The translations under genes were made by a program, and so were the position numbers. Shown here piece after piece: positions 16,900 through 25,542 of a stretch of DNA of 36,827 nucleotides. This stretch comes from Silvanigrellales bacterium (GTDB lineage: Bacteria > Bdellovibrionota_B > Oligoflexia > Silvanigrellales > Silvanigrellaceae), in assembly GCA_020247005.1 (NCBI GenBank), contig JADCJN010000194.1, positions 1-36,827 on the forward strand. Reading direction: 5' to 3'. How positions within the stretch are numbered: position 1 is the stretch's first letter; each line of letters begins with the position of its first letter. The notes below the pieces were generated by a model. The model saw nothing but the letters and a program-made list of their open reading frames with translations, searched no databases and was not told the DNA's origin.

Positions 16900-17316
16900 A
16901 TGAGCGACCAGGGAATTCGCAGGGCCTTCGGATTCGGACACGAGAGCGACGAGAACGACGACGACGAGACTTTCGGGTCGAGTGATGACGAGGTGAGCTT
17001 CGCGCTCGACGGTCGGCACCGCACGCCCGACGACGGTCTCGACCCTGCCGCCTTGGTGGGCGAAATGGCTCGGCTGCTCGACTCCATCACCCGCATCGGG
17101 GGGGAAGTGTGCCGCTTGCGCGCTGAAATGGACGGGCTGTTGGACACAAACAAGGTTCTTGGCGAGCGCTTCGAAAGGCTTCGCGAGGTGATAGAGGAGA
17201 AGGGAACCTTGAACATGGACGACTTTGAGCTCGCATGCGAAGTGATGAACATGCGCCAGGGTCCAGGCTCCGCCGATTCGATTTTGCCTCTGCCAAATAA
17301 AAAGATCGCTCATTGA
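16900..17316 (+). CDS. small acidic coiled-coil protein
   Basis: A 138-residue soluble protein, unrecognised. Residues 1-45 are acidic and probably disordered (runs of Asp/Glu). Residues about 48-105 have a heptad pattern (LVGEMARLLDSITRIGGEV, LGERFERLREVIEEK) predicting a coiled coil. The tail is short. It is divergent from secA with a 157-bp shared upstream region, and convergent with rarA. The ribosome site GGGGGTGA before the ATG is moderate. Confidence 0.6.
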   Translation: MSDQGIRRAFGFGHESDENDDDETFGSSDDEVSFALDGRHRTPDDGLDPAALVGEMARLLDSITRIGGEVCRLRAEMDGLLDTNKVLGERFERLREVIEEKGTLNMDDFELACEVMNMRQGPGSADSILPLPNKKIAH

Positions 17317-17363
17317 GCTCAAGGGGAAAAAGAGCCCATTGATCTGAAAGCTGCCGCACTCTG

Positions 17364-17382
17364 GGCGCGCTTTGGGTGCGCC
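17364..17382. terminator. GC-rich hairpin between convergent genes
   Basis: GGCGCGC, a 5-nt loop and GTGCGCC form a 7-bp stem with one mismatch. It lies between the ends of the coiled-coil gene and rarA. No T-run follows closely, so the call is tentative. Confidence 0.35.
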
Positions 17383-17391
17383 ACTCCTTCG

Positions 17392-18687
17392 TTATTTTGT
17401 GCCTTTCGGCGTGGTGTCCCAGAGCGACGCGAGTCGCTCGCGGAGTCGTTTTTCCACGCCGACATCGGAGGGCAGGTAGGCAGGCCCTTGCGCGCGCCGG
17501 ACGGCGGCCACGGCGGGAGGCAGGTATTCAAACGCCACGAATGCGCCCGGAAAGTCGTGCGGATATTGGTAAGATTCCTTCCCGGCCAGGCGCAGCTCTT
17601 TTGGGGGAACCAGAAGCGAGGTGTCTTGCACTTTGGCTTCCGCTTGTCGTTTCCAGTCGCGCACGACTTCAATAGCCTTATAAGCCCGGTTGCTTTTCAC
17701 CGTGCCGGCCAGGTACGTCACCGCCTGTGCAAGCGCAATGCGCCCTTCCGGCATGCCCACGCATTCCACTGCGCGGTAGGCGTTCACAGCGACTTGCAAG
17801 GCGTTCAGGTCGGCATTTCCGACATCTTCGGAAGCGAAAATAACGCACCGCCGGAGAATGAAGAGGGGGTCTTCCCCCGCATCGAGAGCCGAAATAGCGT
17901 AGTAGAGCGCCGCATCAGGGTCGCTTCCGCGCATGCTTTTGATCATTGCCGAAGCAAAATCGGCATGTCCCTTTTCGGTGTAGGCCTTGTGGAGGTTGTG
18001 AAAAATTTCGGTTTCTTGTGCCGCCACCTCGTGTGCGTTGGAGCCCTCGCAGCCCGCCAAGGTTTCGAGAAGATTGAGCGCGAAACGCACGTCGCCACTG
18101 GCGGCCTTGGGAATGGCATCGTTGGCCAGGTCGTGGAGCCGTTGCCGACGTTCCTGTGGAAACGGGCCGGCTCCACGTGCTTGTCTTTCACTTTCGAGTG
18201 CCTTGATGCCTTCCTGCAGGGCGCGGGCAACATCGGCATGGGTCGGAGGCGCGACGTAGAGGGTGCGGATGCGGCTGAGGATGGCCGGATTCAACGACAC
18301 CTGGGGAGATTCCGTTGTTGCGCCCACAACCCACGCTTCCGCGTACTCAAGAATGGGAAGAAGGACGTCTTGTTGCGATTTCGTCAGACGGTGAATTTCA
18401 TCGATGAAAAGGAGCTGACCGGGGGCCGATGAGGCCGCGGCTCGGATGTCCTTGACGCCATCGCGAACAGCAGAAAGTGCTGTAAACCTGAGACCCGTGC
18501 TCTCGCCGAGCAGGCGTGCCAGGGTGGTTTTGCCACTGCCCGGAGGACCCCACAAGACGGCATGGAATCGGTTTTCACTGCGCCATGTGCTAAATTCGCG
18601 GTTCCAAAGTTTGGCAGCGGCGCCCACAAGGCGTTCGGGGTGCTCCGCTGTGGGGCGCATTCGTTCCGAGAGCAAAGCCAAAGTCAC
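17392..18687 (-). CDS. rarA: replication-associated recombination AAA+ ATPase RarA (MgsA)
   Basis: A 431-residue protein of family length that acts at stalled replication forks. It has LSERMRP at the N-terminus, Walker A WGPPGSGKT (46-54), Walker B LLFIDEIH (92-99), sensor 1 VGATTESP, arginine finger LSRIRTL, sensor 2 SGDVRFALN, and the clamp-loader-like C-terminal region (SMRGSDPDAALYYAISAL, IFASEDVGNAD, YPHDFPGAFV). The start is a GTG whose last two bases are the first two of the carbonic anhydrase TGA (GTGA overlap), so translation is coupled. An internal ATG nine codons later would cut into the conserved ERMRP motif. Confidence 0.95.
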   Translation of the reverse strand: MTLALLSERMRPTAEHPERLVGAAAKLWNREFSTWRSENRFHAVLWGPPGSGKTTLARLLGESTGLRFTALSAVRDGVKDIRAAASSAPGQLLFIDEIHRLTKSQQDVLLPILEYAEAWVVGATTESPQVSLNPAILSRIRTLYVAPPTHADVARALQEGIKALESERQARGAGPFPQERRQRLHDLANDAIPKAASGDVRFALNLLETLAGCEGSNAHEVAAQETEIFHNLHKAYTEKGHADFASAMIKSMRGSDPDAALYYAISALDAGEDPLFILRRCVIFASEDVGNADLNALQVAVNAYRAVECVGMPEGRIALAQAVTYLAGTVKSNRAYKAIEVVRDWKRQAEAKVQDTSLLVPPKELRLAGKESYQYPHDFPGAFVAFEYLPPAVAAVRRAQGPAYLPSDVGVEKRLRERLASLWDTTPKGTK

Positions 18688-19493
18688 ATCTCCCGAAGCA
18701 CCCTGTCGCGCAGTGGTTGCACGGGGCGAGCGTTCATCTTGAACACCTTCCGGAAGGCGTCAAGCTGCTGTTTCGAGATTTCCAAAGGAGTCTTCAGCAC
18801 GTGCCAGCTGACACCTTCGGAACAGGGTGGTGTGGTGAGCGATCCTGGATAAAAATCGTAGCCTCCTTTGCGGGGAAGAAGAGCACGTGCGTTCAAAAAA
18901 AGGCCTTCTACGTTCTTTTTGCCGGGTTTGGCCGGCATATTTTCGAACACGGCATCCAGTGCGGGGTGACGCTTGCCGAGTTCGACAAGAATGCCCACCA
19001 CCGCCAGCGCACCTTCCGCGTTGGAATGGACAAGATGGATTTCGAGAGGAAAGGATTTGCCGTCTCGCGTGTGTTCGCTTGGTGTGTGGAAGTGAAACTG
19101 CTTGAGCTCGAAGCGGCCGCGGCCATTTTGAAACGAGCTTCCTTTTTCGACGTCCACCTGAATGGTGTGGCCGTTGTGCCAAACGCTCAAGGGGCTTGGG
19201 AAGTACTCGAAACGGAGCTTGTCACCTTCTCCTGGAGCGGCGTCTCGAAGATCGATGGGAGATTGGTCGGTGCCGCGCTCGCACAAACGGTAGGCTTCGT
19301 TCAGGTGTCCCCAAGATTTTGGCCCTTTTTTTCCAGAGTAACCCCAGGGGGCATCGTTTGATGCGACGGCGACGCCGGCCGAGGCGACAAAGGCCATCAG
19401 GGCCATCGTGGAGAATCGAGAATCCCAGCGGTGTGTCGATCTTTTTTGAGAAGTTGATTTTCGATTCATTTTTCGACTTGTTTCTTTATTCAT
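18684..19493 (-). CDS. periplasmic alpha-class carbonic anhydrase
   Basis: A 269-residue protein; the basic N-terminus and hydrophobic residues 29-44 form a signal peptide. The enzyme interconverts CO2 and bicarbonate in the periplasm. Zinc ligands are His134 and His136 (QFHFHTPSEH) and His153 (EIHLVHSN). His109 in HNGHTIQV is at the proton-shuttle position, and SLTTPPCSEGV carries the gatekeeper threonine. Cys71 and Cys224 match the conserved disulfide of bacterial alpha enzymes. The ATG at 19493 has AGAGGA about 10 bases upstream; the frame is open further 5' without support. It is coupled to rarA by a GTGA overlap. Confidence 0.95.
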   Translation of the reverse strand: MNKETSRKMNRKSTSQKRSTHRWDSRFSTMALMAFVASAGVAVASNDAPWGYSGKKGPKSWGHLNEAYRLCERGTDQSPIDLRDAAPGEGDKLRFEYFPSPLSVWHNGHTIQVDVEKGSSFQNGRGRFELKQFHFHTPSEHTRDGKSFPLEIHLVHSNAEGALAVVGILVELGKRHPALDAVFENMPAKPGKKNVEGLFLNARALLPRKGGYDFYPGSLTTPPCSEGVSWHVLKTPLEISKQQLDAFRKVFKMNARPVQPLRDRVLREM

Positions 19494-19683
19494 CAAGGAA
19501 AGATCCTCTGCAGACTTGCCTGCGCTCGGGCTTTGGCTCGCTTTCGTGTCGGACGAGGAGTAAAGGGTCTGTAGGGGGAACCGCAAAAAAGATTTTGCGA
19601 AAGACGGTCCTCAGAATCCCTTAAGTTCCGCGTTCCCAGGCCGATTCTTCGCCCAAACCCAAATGAGGGAGGCAAGTTTTTCC

Positions 19684-20160
19684 ATGAGCCAAAGAACGAA
19701 CAAAGCTCTGCCATTGCGTCCAACCGCTCTTCTCCTCGCTTTCGCACTGCTGGGGGCGGCGTCAACGGCCGTCGCGCAAAGGGAACACCCCCCCGCGACG
19801 GAAGAACGAGTTGAAGTCGATTGCGTCGATTCGGGTGCCACGCCAGAAACCGTGGACGCTGGTTTGCGTTTCGACCTGCCGCCGCTCGGAACTGAAGGCA
19901 CCGCTGAGCTTCGCAGGGCGGGTGCGGGAAGCCGTAGCCCCTTGCGTCTGGCCTGCGAACGAAACGTGCTTTCCCCCTCCGATCGCACCACCCTCTTCGA
20001 CATCGCGGTGTGCCAGGGAACCCAGACCGGGCGAAAGTACGTTGTCACTTTACAGTGGGGCGGCTTCACTCAGGAGTTCGGTGCTCACTTGCAAGCGCAA
20101 GAGGGATTTTCGTCGTTTTTCTTCTGTCGAACGAGGTCTGCTATCATTCCTTCGTTGTGA
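19684..20160 (+). CDS. small exported cysteine-containing protein
   Basis: A 158-residue protein with a clear signal peptide (residues 1-31, cleavage AVA/Q). The mature part has four cysteines (VDCVD, RLACERN, AVCQGT, FFCRT) that could form two disulfides, and a beta-rich pattern. No family recognised. The ATG at 19684 is preferred over one at 19663 because GGAGG lies before it, about 11 bases away. It is the first gene of a same-strand run with an outer-membrane barrel (25 bp downstream) and a subtilase. Confidence 0.65.
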   Translation: MSQRTNKALPLRPTALLLAFALLGAASTAVAQREHPPATEERVEVDCVDSGATPETVDAGLRFDLPPLGTEGTAELRRAGAGSRSPLRLACERNVLSPSDRTTLFDIAVCQGTQTGRKYVVTLQWGGFTQEFGAHLQAQEGFSSFFFCRTRSAIIPSL

Positions 20161-20185
20161 GCCACAACGGCAGGGGGATGGGCGA

Positions 20186-21688
20186 TTGTTTGACGCGAAC
20201 AGGAATGGGAGCCGCGGGGGAAGCAGACGCCTCGTCTTCGCGGTGAATGTCGCATGTCTCCTTGTCGCAAGTGGTGCGCCTCTTTTTTCGATGCGTCACA
20301 GCGCATGGGCCCAACCACGGCAAGCGTCTCCACAGGGTTCGTTACAGGCTCCTGCAAGACCTCTGCCTGCTGCGAGGCCTTCACGGGGCGACAGGCCTCC
20401 GCAGTCTCCGGTGGCACCCAAGCCCCCTATGAAGGCGCCTTCAAAATCTCGGTTTCCTCAGCCTCCCCCAGCCCCTCTGCCCCCACCGCCGCCGCCGCCG
20501 CCGCCGGAAAGCATCGGCTTTTTCGGTCAAACCGGGGTTGGATTCAGCTACCTCCGCGAAACGTTTTTTAAGCCTGGCTTCGGCGGAAAAAATTGTTCGA
20601 TTTCCTCGGGAACCGGCAAGAACTGTTTGAACCCGGAGCAGAACACACTCCTTTTCAATGCTCTGTTTGGGTTGCGCACGCGGAACAGTTCCGATTTCTT
20701 TCTCATGGCGTACTACAGGTACAACATTTTTTGGGACATTGTTGGCACAAATGCAGCAAGCTTCGGCAATTGGTTCAAGTCCCCTCGCGATGCACAGTCG
20801 CCCCTACCGACACGAGGGTTTTTGCGTGTTCATGAGATTTTTACGGACGCGCGTTACCTCGCGAGCGACGCCTTTCGCTTCGGATTGCAAATTCAATTGT
20901 CGCTTGGACGTGTGAACACTCGCCTTTTTTCGCAACAGTTCGAAACCGTCCGAACGAGTTTCACTTCTGAGGCTGCCATTCCCTACGTCATCTACGTCGC
21001 GAGCCGTCATTACCGAGCTCGTTTCTACATGCCTATCAACACGGTGGTGAACCACGAGGACGAGGAGCTCACCTTCACCACCTTCGACACGAACAAGAAA
21101 GGGCGAGGGTTCGTGCTGAGCGCGGGCCTTTCGAACATGTTCTACGTTCCTTCCGCAGAATCTATTGCCACGCTCGACCTCTCGTACATGGACTACAAAT
21201 TTTACAAAGTGAGCTTCGACCGCACCCGTTTAGGCGGCACGGCGGCATGGAACTGGACGCCTCGTTACTTCTACGGGGGAACGTTGTCGCCGAAGTTGGC
21301 CTATTTCAAGGAAAGCTATTATTTGCCAACGGCCGTTATTCCCGGGTACGACCCAGAAGATTCAAACCCAGAGCCAAACCGAACCCCTGCCGTGCGAACA
21401 TACCGGAAAGACAGCATCCTGAGGTTTGGCGGACAAATGGGTTTGGACGTCGACACCGCCCTAGCGGCCGCGGGTCTGGCACGTCCAGGGCCCTCGCAGC
21501 ACAGGCTTTCGTTTGAAATGGGGTATGAGTCTCGGACGTCTACCGTTTCCGACTTCACGGCGCGTGCTTTGTTCATGCTATTTCGTTACGTCTGGACGTC
21601 GCCGTCCACGGCGGAAGTCGGGCGTTACCTGCGCACGTCGGAGCGCAATCCGCTCGATGCGTCGTTCGAAGGCGATGGAGGACAGTGA
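20186..21688 (+). CDS. predicted outer-membrane beta-barrel with proline-rich N-terminal linker
   Basis: A 500-residue protein starting at a TTG with AGGGGG 8 bases upstream; the frame is open further 5' but that part overlaps the preceding gene. The signal peptide (residues 1-42) is cleaved near AWA/Q. Residues 43-110 are very proline-rich, with a run of ten prolines, like a spacer crossing the periplasm or reaching outward. The rest is rich in Tyr/Phe/Trp/Asn and alternating strands (FFLMAYYRYNIFWDI, ARFYMPINTVV, LSFEMGYES, ARALFMLFRYVW), ending near the C-terminus with aromatic strands, as in outer-membrane barrels. The two cysteines in GKNCSISSGTGKNCLNPEQ may pair. Its stop is one base before the protease start, so they are co-translated. 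Confidence 0.7.
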   Translation: MFDANRNGSRGGSRRLVFAVNVACLLVASGAPLFSMRHSAWAQPRQASPQGSLQAPARPLPAARPSRGDRPPQSPVAPKPPMKAPSKSRFPQPPPAPLPPPPPPPPPESIGFFGQTGVGFSYLRETFFKPGFGGKNCSISSGTGKNCLNPEQNTLLFNALFGLRTRNSSDFFLMAYYRYNIFWDIVGTNAASFGNWFKSPRDAQSPLPTRGFLRVHEIFTDARYLASDAFRFGLQIQLSLGRVNTRLFSQQFETVRTSFTSEAAIPYVIYVASRHYRARFYMPINTVVNHEDEELTFTTFDTNKKGRGFVLSAGLSNMFYVPSAESIATLDLSYMDYKFYKVSFDRTRLGGTAAWNWTPRYFYGGTLSPKLAYFKESYYLPTAVIPGYDPEDSNPEPNRTPAVRTYRKDSILRFGGQMGLDVDTALAAAGLARPGPSQHRLSFEMGYESRTSTVSDFTARALFMLFRYVWTSPSTAEVGRYLRTSERNPLDASFEGDGGQ

Positions 21689-21689
21689 A

Positions 21690-23747
21690 ATGTGCAACCG
21701 TTGGTTGAGTCGGCCCGTTGTGACGTCGTTGCTGCCTGTCTTCGTCTTTCTGGCTTTGGTTGGGTCGGTGGGGCTTTTGAAAAGCTGCGGTGACGGCACG
21801 CCCGACAATGATGTTTCAAAAGACAGGCATCCCGACAACTACGAGGCCTGGCGTGATGCCTGGGACGGCGAACGCTGGATAGTGGCGACGAAAGACAGCA
21901 GGCCCAAGGAAGACGCCTTGCGCTTGGCCTTCGCGCGCGCTTTTGCCGCCCTGCTCCAGGCCCGAGGGGCTTCTTTTCAAGCTAGCAGCGCAAGCATTGA
22001 GAGCTCGAGTGTGGAGTCTTTTCTTCCCCGGGCCGCGCGAATGCCTCTGCTTTTTGTGAATGGTGTCAGCCTCCCGCAAGGCGATGTGTGCGATGTCAAG
22101 CGGTGTCCGACGTTCGCGTTCTTGCGGCTTCCTCACTCCCGTGTGCCCTGGGACGCCTTGTTTCCTTCCGGTGCGCCAAACCCGTTCGACTTCTCGTTCG
22201 CCAAAACCAAAGACGTCATGCGGCTTCATTGGGACACGCTCAATGCGATGGACGGCGTTTTGTTCGCCGAGCCCGACTTGGCTGCGCCTTCTGCGAACGT
22301 TCGAAATGTGGCCAAACCGAATGCGCCGAAAGCCAACACCCCCAAGCTTCTGGCGGAAGCGCCTGTGCAGTATCCCGAGTACCTCAACCTCATTCAGCTT
22401 CCGCAAGCCGAGGCGGCCGAGAAGGCGAAAAAATACACTCTCAAAGACGTTGTGGTGGCTGTCCTCGACACGGGCGTCGACCGCCTCCACCCGGCTCTGA
22501 AAGACAGAATGTTCCAGCTTCCCAACCGCGACCCGGCAAGCCCACCTGCGGTGTTCCGGCAAGGCGACTTTGAGTATTTCGGGGACGCCTTCGGCATTGA
22601 CGCCTCGTGGGAAAAGAACTCTCCTGCCGATGCCGTTGCGGCCTCGCCCGGTTCAGCCGATATTGGCGGGCCTGGGCAACCGTGCCCTTCGGTTACGACC
22701 GAGGACGGCAGAAGTGCAGATTTGAGGTCTTCCACTGGAACGGATTGCAGCCACGGCACGCACGTGGCAGGCATTATTGCGGCTGCCGAAACACCGCCAG
22801 GGCTTGCAGGCAACAACGAAATCGTCACCATCCGAGGTGTTTGCCGCAATTGCAAAATTGTTTCCATACGCTCGGCGTCGGTAGACCTGAAGGGGCCAGT
22901 GCCCAACAACGGCAAGATTCTCGACTCCTCCCAAATACGGGGCATGCAGTTTGTGGCGAGCCTGCGCGCCGACTCTTCGAGCCTTTATGTCAACGTGCTC
23001 AACATGAGCATTGGCCAATACGACGATTCGCGGGCCATGCGAACCATCATCGATTCCCTGCGAGACAGCGGTATCGTGCTTGTGGCGGCAGCGTCGAACA
23101 ACAACACCGACAGGCGTGCGTTTCCGGCGGCCTACCAGGGCGTTGTGGCGGTGTGTGCCACCAGTGTGGAAAGGGCCCGTGGAAATTACGGCAAGGCGAT
23201 TTTCAGCAACTTCGGGGAGTGGGTCGACATCTGCGCGCCGGGCGAGCAAATTTATTCCACCCTCCCCGGTGGCAAAATAGGTGACCAGAGTGGCACCTCC
23301 ATGGCCGCCCCCCTCGTGGCTGGAGTGGCAGGGTACCTCATGGGCATTGCGGAAAGCCTCGGCATCCCTGTGGTGGGACGAGCCGATGCGGTGATTGCAC
23401 GCATGCTGACGGCCTCAAACTGGGGTGTGCTTTATTCCGCGGAGACGGCGCCCTTCAATGAGCCGTACCAATTCAAGCTGCCCGACGGAACAGGTGCGGA
23501 GTTTTTGGGGCGCGGCTTTTTAGACATGGAAAATGCGTTGACGGGTGCTCGCAGTGTCGAAAGAACGGAAGTTCCCAAGCCGCAGGTGGAAAGAGGCTGC
23601 GTGGCAAGCACCATTGGCCAGCCCAATCCGCATGCCATGGGCGATGCCCTGACGAGTGTTCCTTTGCTGCTCGGTGCCTTCGCTCTGCTCTTGAGGCTCA
23701 GGAAGGTCTGGCCCTGGAAAGTGAGGCTCCGGAAAGCGATGAGATGA
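21690..23747 (+). CDS. subtilisin-like (S8) serine protease lipoprotein
   Basis: A 685-residue protease. The catalytic triad is Asp260 (AVLDTGVD), His355 (CSHGTHVAG) and Ser537 (SGTSMAAP), with oxyanion Asn470 (AASNNN). The Asp-His interval is about 95 residues, longer than in subtilisin, indicating an insertion. The N-terminus has a hydrophobic signal ending LLKSC (Cys33), a possible lipobox with unusual Lys. Residues about 35-240 are a presumed pro-region. The last 50 residues have Cys637, a hydrophobic stretch (LLLGAFALLL) and an Arg/Lys-rich end, like a C-terminal sorting tag. The ATG at 21690 has GGAGG 8 bases upstream, inside the end of the barrel gene. The 3' end overlaps the convergent ABC gene by 50 bp. 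Confidence 0.9.
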   Translation: MCNRWLSRPVVTSLLPVFVFLALVGSVGLLKSCGDGTPDNDVSKDRHPDNYEAWRDAWDGERWIVATKDSRPKEDALRLAFARAFAALLQARGASFQASSASIESSSVESFLPRAARMPLLFVNGVSLPQGDVCDVKRCPTFAFLRLPHSRVPWDALFPSGAPNPFDFSFAKTKDVMRLHWDTLNAMDGVLFAEPDLAAPSANVRNVAKPNAPKANTPKLLAEAPVQYPEYLNLIQLPQAEAAEKAKKYTLKDVVVAVLDTGVDRLHPALKDRMFQLPNRDPASPPAVFRQGDFEYFGDAFGIDASWEKNSPADAVAASPGSADIGGPGQPCPSVTTEDGRSADLRSSTGTDCSHGTHVAGIIAAAETPPGLAGNNEIVTIRGVCRNCKIVSIRSASVDLKGPVPNNGKILDSSQIRGMQFVASLRADSSSLYVNVLNMSIGQYDDSRAMRTIIDSLRDSGIVLVAAASNNNTDRRAFPAAYQGVVAVCATSVERARGNYGKAIFSNFGEWVDICAPGEQIYSTLPGGKIGDQSGTSMAAPLVAGVAGYLMGIAESLGIPVVGRADAVIARMLTASNWGVLYSAETAPFNEPYQFKLPDGTGAEFLGRGFLDMENALTGARSVERTEVPKPQVERGCVASTIGQPNPHAMGDALTSVPLLLGAFALLLRLRKVWPWKVRLRKAMR

Positions 23748-24471
23748 CGCGCGCTTCCCACTCGTCGTTCTCCTGGAACCCCTCGTAGTCGGACACCACT
23801 GTGAACGCGCTTTTGCCTTGCGGTTGGCCCAGCACGAGGATGCGTGTGCCAAGCGACAGAGCTTCGCGCACATCGTGCGTGACAAAAAGGCAGGGCATGG
23901 CGGAGTCTTCGAGTTTCAGGCGCAACCATCTTTGAAGCGAAGATCGCGTGAGGGCGTCGAGAGCCGCGAAGGGTTCGTCGAGAAGAAGGCAGCGTGCGCC
24001 ATGAACCTCAGATACGATTTGCGCTCTGGCGAACGAAACACGCGATGCCATGCCTTGCGAAATTTCCCACGGATAGCGATGCGCTGACTCAGAAAGGCCC
24101 ACAGCAGCGAGGAGCGTGTGGACTCTCTCTTTGTTTTTCGCGGCCGACTGCTTTCCAGGGAAGGCGACAAGCAAATTCTCTTCCACGGTTTTCCAAGGAA
24201 ACAGGCAGGGCACTTGGGGCACAAGACTAAATGCTTGCTGCGAAGGCCCCCAGCCAGAAAAATCAAAGGTGGTTTGACCTTGCAGAACGTGTCCCCTTGC
24301 GCCGCGTTCGAGGCCCATGAGAATGCGAAGGAGGGTGCTTTTTCCGCACCCGGAAGGCCCCAGAAGAAACACGCGTGCCCCAGATGGCAGGGAAAAGTGT
24401 ACCTCGCGAAGAACTTCGGGGCCACGGCCATAGGAAAAAGAAGATAAAGACACCGACATCATGCTCGTCAT
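23698..24471 (-). CDS. ABC importer ATP-binding protein (ThiZ-like)
   Basis: A 257-residue ATPase that powers the importer encoded with it. Walker A GPSGCGKST (38-46), Q-loop VPQVPCLFPW, signature ISQGMASRVSFARA, Walker B CLLLDEPFAALD and switch histidine VTHDVREAL are all visible, in the NitT/TauT/ThiZ branch. The signature has Ser-Gln-Gly instead of Ser-Gly-Gly. The start ATG overlaps the binding-protein stop by 4 bp (ATGA), so they are coupled. The last 50 bp overlap the protease gene on the opposite strand. Confidence 0.87.
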   Translation of the reverse strand: MTSMMSVSLSSFSYGRGPEVLREVHFSLPSGARVFLLGPSGCGKSTLLRILMGLERGARGHVLQGQTTFDFSGWGPSQQAFSLVPQVPCLFPWKTVEENLLVAFPGKQSAAKNKERVHTLLAAVGLSESAHRYPWEISQGMASRVSFARAQIVSEVHGARCLLLDEPFAALDALTRSSLQRWLRLKLEDSAMPCLFVTHDVREALSLGTRILVLGQPQGKSAFTVVSDYEGFQENDEWEARVISSLSGASLSRARPS

Positions 24472-25475
24472 GGCTTTTTTGCAGGGGGCGTTTTTGAGGA
24501 GGGTGCTTTTTCAGTGGCGAGGAACGCGTTCGAAAAGTGCGCCCTGGCAGCATCAGGTGCCTTCACGAGGCCTTGTGCTTTCATCCAGGCGAGCGAAGAT
24601 TCCCAGCGGCCCAAAGTTTGGGTTCCCCAGACTTTCACACCCTGTGAGTACTCCTTCGAAAGGAATTGAGCACTTTCCTTCACAAGCGCCGCATCGAGTT
24701 CGGGGACTTCTTTGAGCAAAAGGTCTGCGGCTAGGGTGGGGTTATTGATAGCCACTTTGTAGCCCTCTGTCGTGGCCGCAAGAAAGGTGCGCACCAGGGC
24801 GGCATTGGACTTTGCAAGAACGTCGCCCGTAATGAGCAGTGGGGAAGGTTGGTTGAAGACCGGGTCGATGTCTTTCACGCAGAGGGTTTGGAATTTCACG
24901 CCCGCGAGCTTCGCACGAATGCCGTCCCACGCCATGAAAATCCACATGAAATCGGCATTGCGTTCCGTTGTTGGAATGAAGTCGCTCACGCCTGTGGTGA
25001 CGATTTTCAGTTTCGAGAAGTCAGCGCCGTTTTTTTTCATGATGTAACGCAACTTTTCTTCTTCTTCGGGCGAGCCCCATCCTCCGTAGCGCTTGCCTTC
25101 CCAGTCTTTGATGTTTTTGATGCCTGAAGTGCTTCGCCAAGCGAAACACGACGTGTTGTTTTGAATGACGGCCGCAATGCTTTGCACGGGCACCTTTTCG
25201 GCTCGAGCATGAATAACGTCGCTCATGAAGCTGACACCAAAGTGAGCTCTGCCAGCGCCAACGAGTTGCGTGGTGGTTGTTTGGGCAGGTTGCACGATGG
25301 AAACGTCGAGGCCCGCCTTCGCATAGAGCCCCTGGGCTTTCGCAACGTAGAGGCCTGTGTGGTTGGTGTTCGGAGTCCAGTCGAGGGCGACGACAACTTT
25401 GGTGGGTGTGGATGGCGCACCCAATGCCGTGTTTGTCCCAAGCCCGAAGAGCGCCGCGAGAGCGAAAAGTTTCAT
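24468..25475 (-). CDS. periplasmic pyrimidine-precursor binding protein (ThiY/NMT1-like)
   Basis: A 335-residue protein with a signal peptide (MKLFALAALFGLG, cleaved near LGA). The mature N-terminus VALDWTPNTNHTGLYVAKA is the hallmark of ThiY and NMT1/THI5-like proteins, which bind thiamin pyrimidine breakdown products such as formylaminopyrimidine for salvage. The CCCFC motif of the yeast THI5 enzymes is absent, as expected for a binding protein. Further matches are FGVSFMSDVIHARAEK and YGGWGSPEEE. The last 20 residues are Lys/Pro-rich. The ATG at 25475 has GGAG about 10 bases upstream. It lies between permease (67 bp gap) and ATPase (ATGA overlap). Confidence 0.85.
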   Translation of the reverse strand: MKLFALAALFGLGTNTALGAPSTPTKVVVALDWTPNTNHTGLYVAKAQGLYAKAGLDVSIVQPAQTTTTQLVGAGRAHFGVSFMSDVIHARAEKVPVQSIAAVIQNNTSCFAWRSTSGIKNIKDWEGKRYGGWGSPEEEEKLRYIMKKNGADFSKLKIVTTGVSDFIPTTERNADFMWIFMAWDGIRAKLAGVKFQTLCVKDIDPVFNQPSPLLITGDVLAKSNAALVRTFLAATTEGYKVAINNPTLAADLLLKEVPELDAALVKESAQFLSKEYSQGVKVWGTQTLGRWESSLAWMKAQGLVKAPDAARAHFSNAFLATEKAPSSKTPPAKKP

Positions 25476-25542
25476 GGGGGTCAGGCTCCAAGGAAGAGGA
25501 GGGAAAGGGAGGGAAGGGAAGGGAGTGAGTTCACGTTGAAGG

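Noticed and set aside
14049..16985. A 978-codon open frame antisense to secA
   Set aside because: It is the complement of a real secA with all motifs; the long antisense frame is a codon-bias effect and its protein has no recognisable domain.
19811..20185. N-terminal extension of the outer-membrane barrel frame
   Set aside because: It overlaps the preceding gene in another frame; the signal peptide and ribosome site place the start at 20186.
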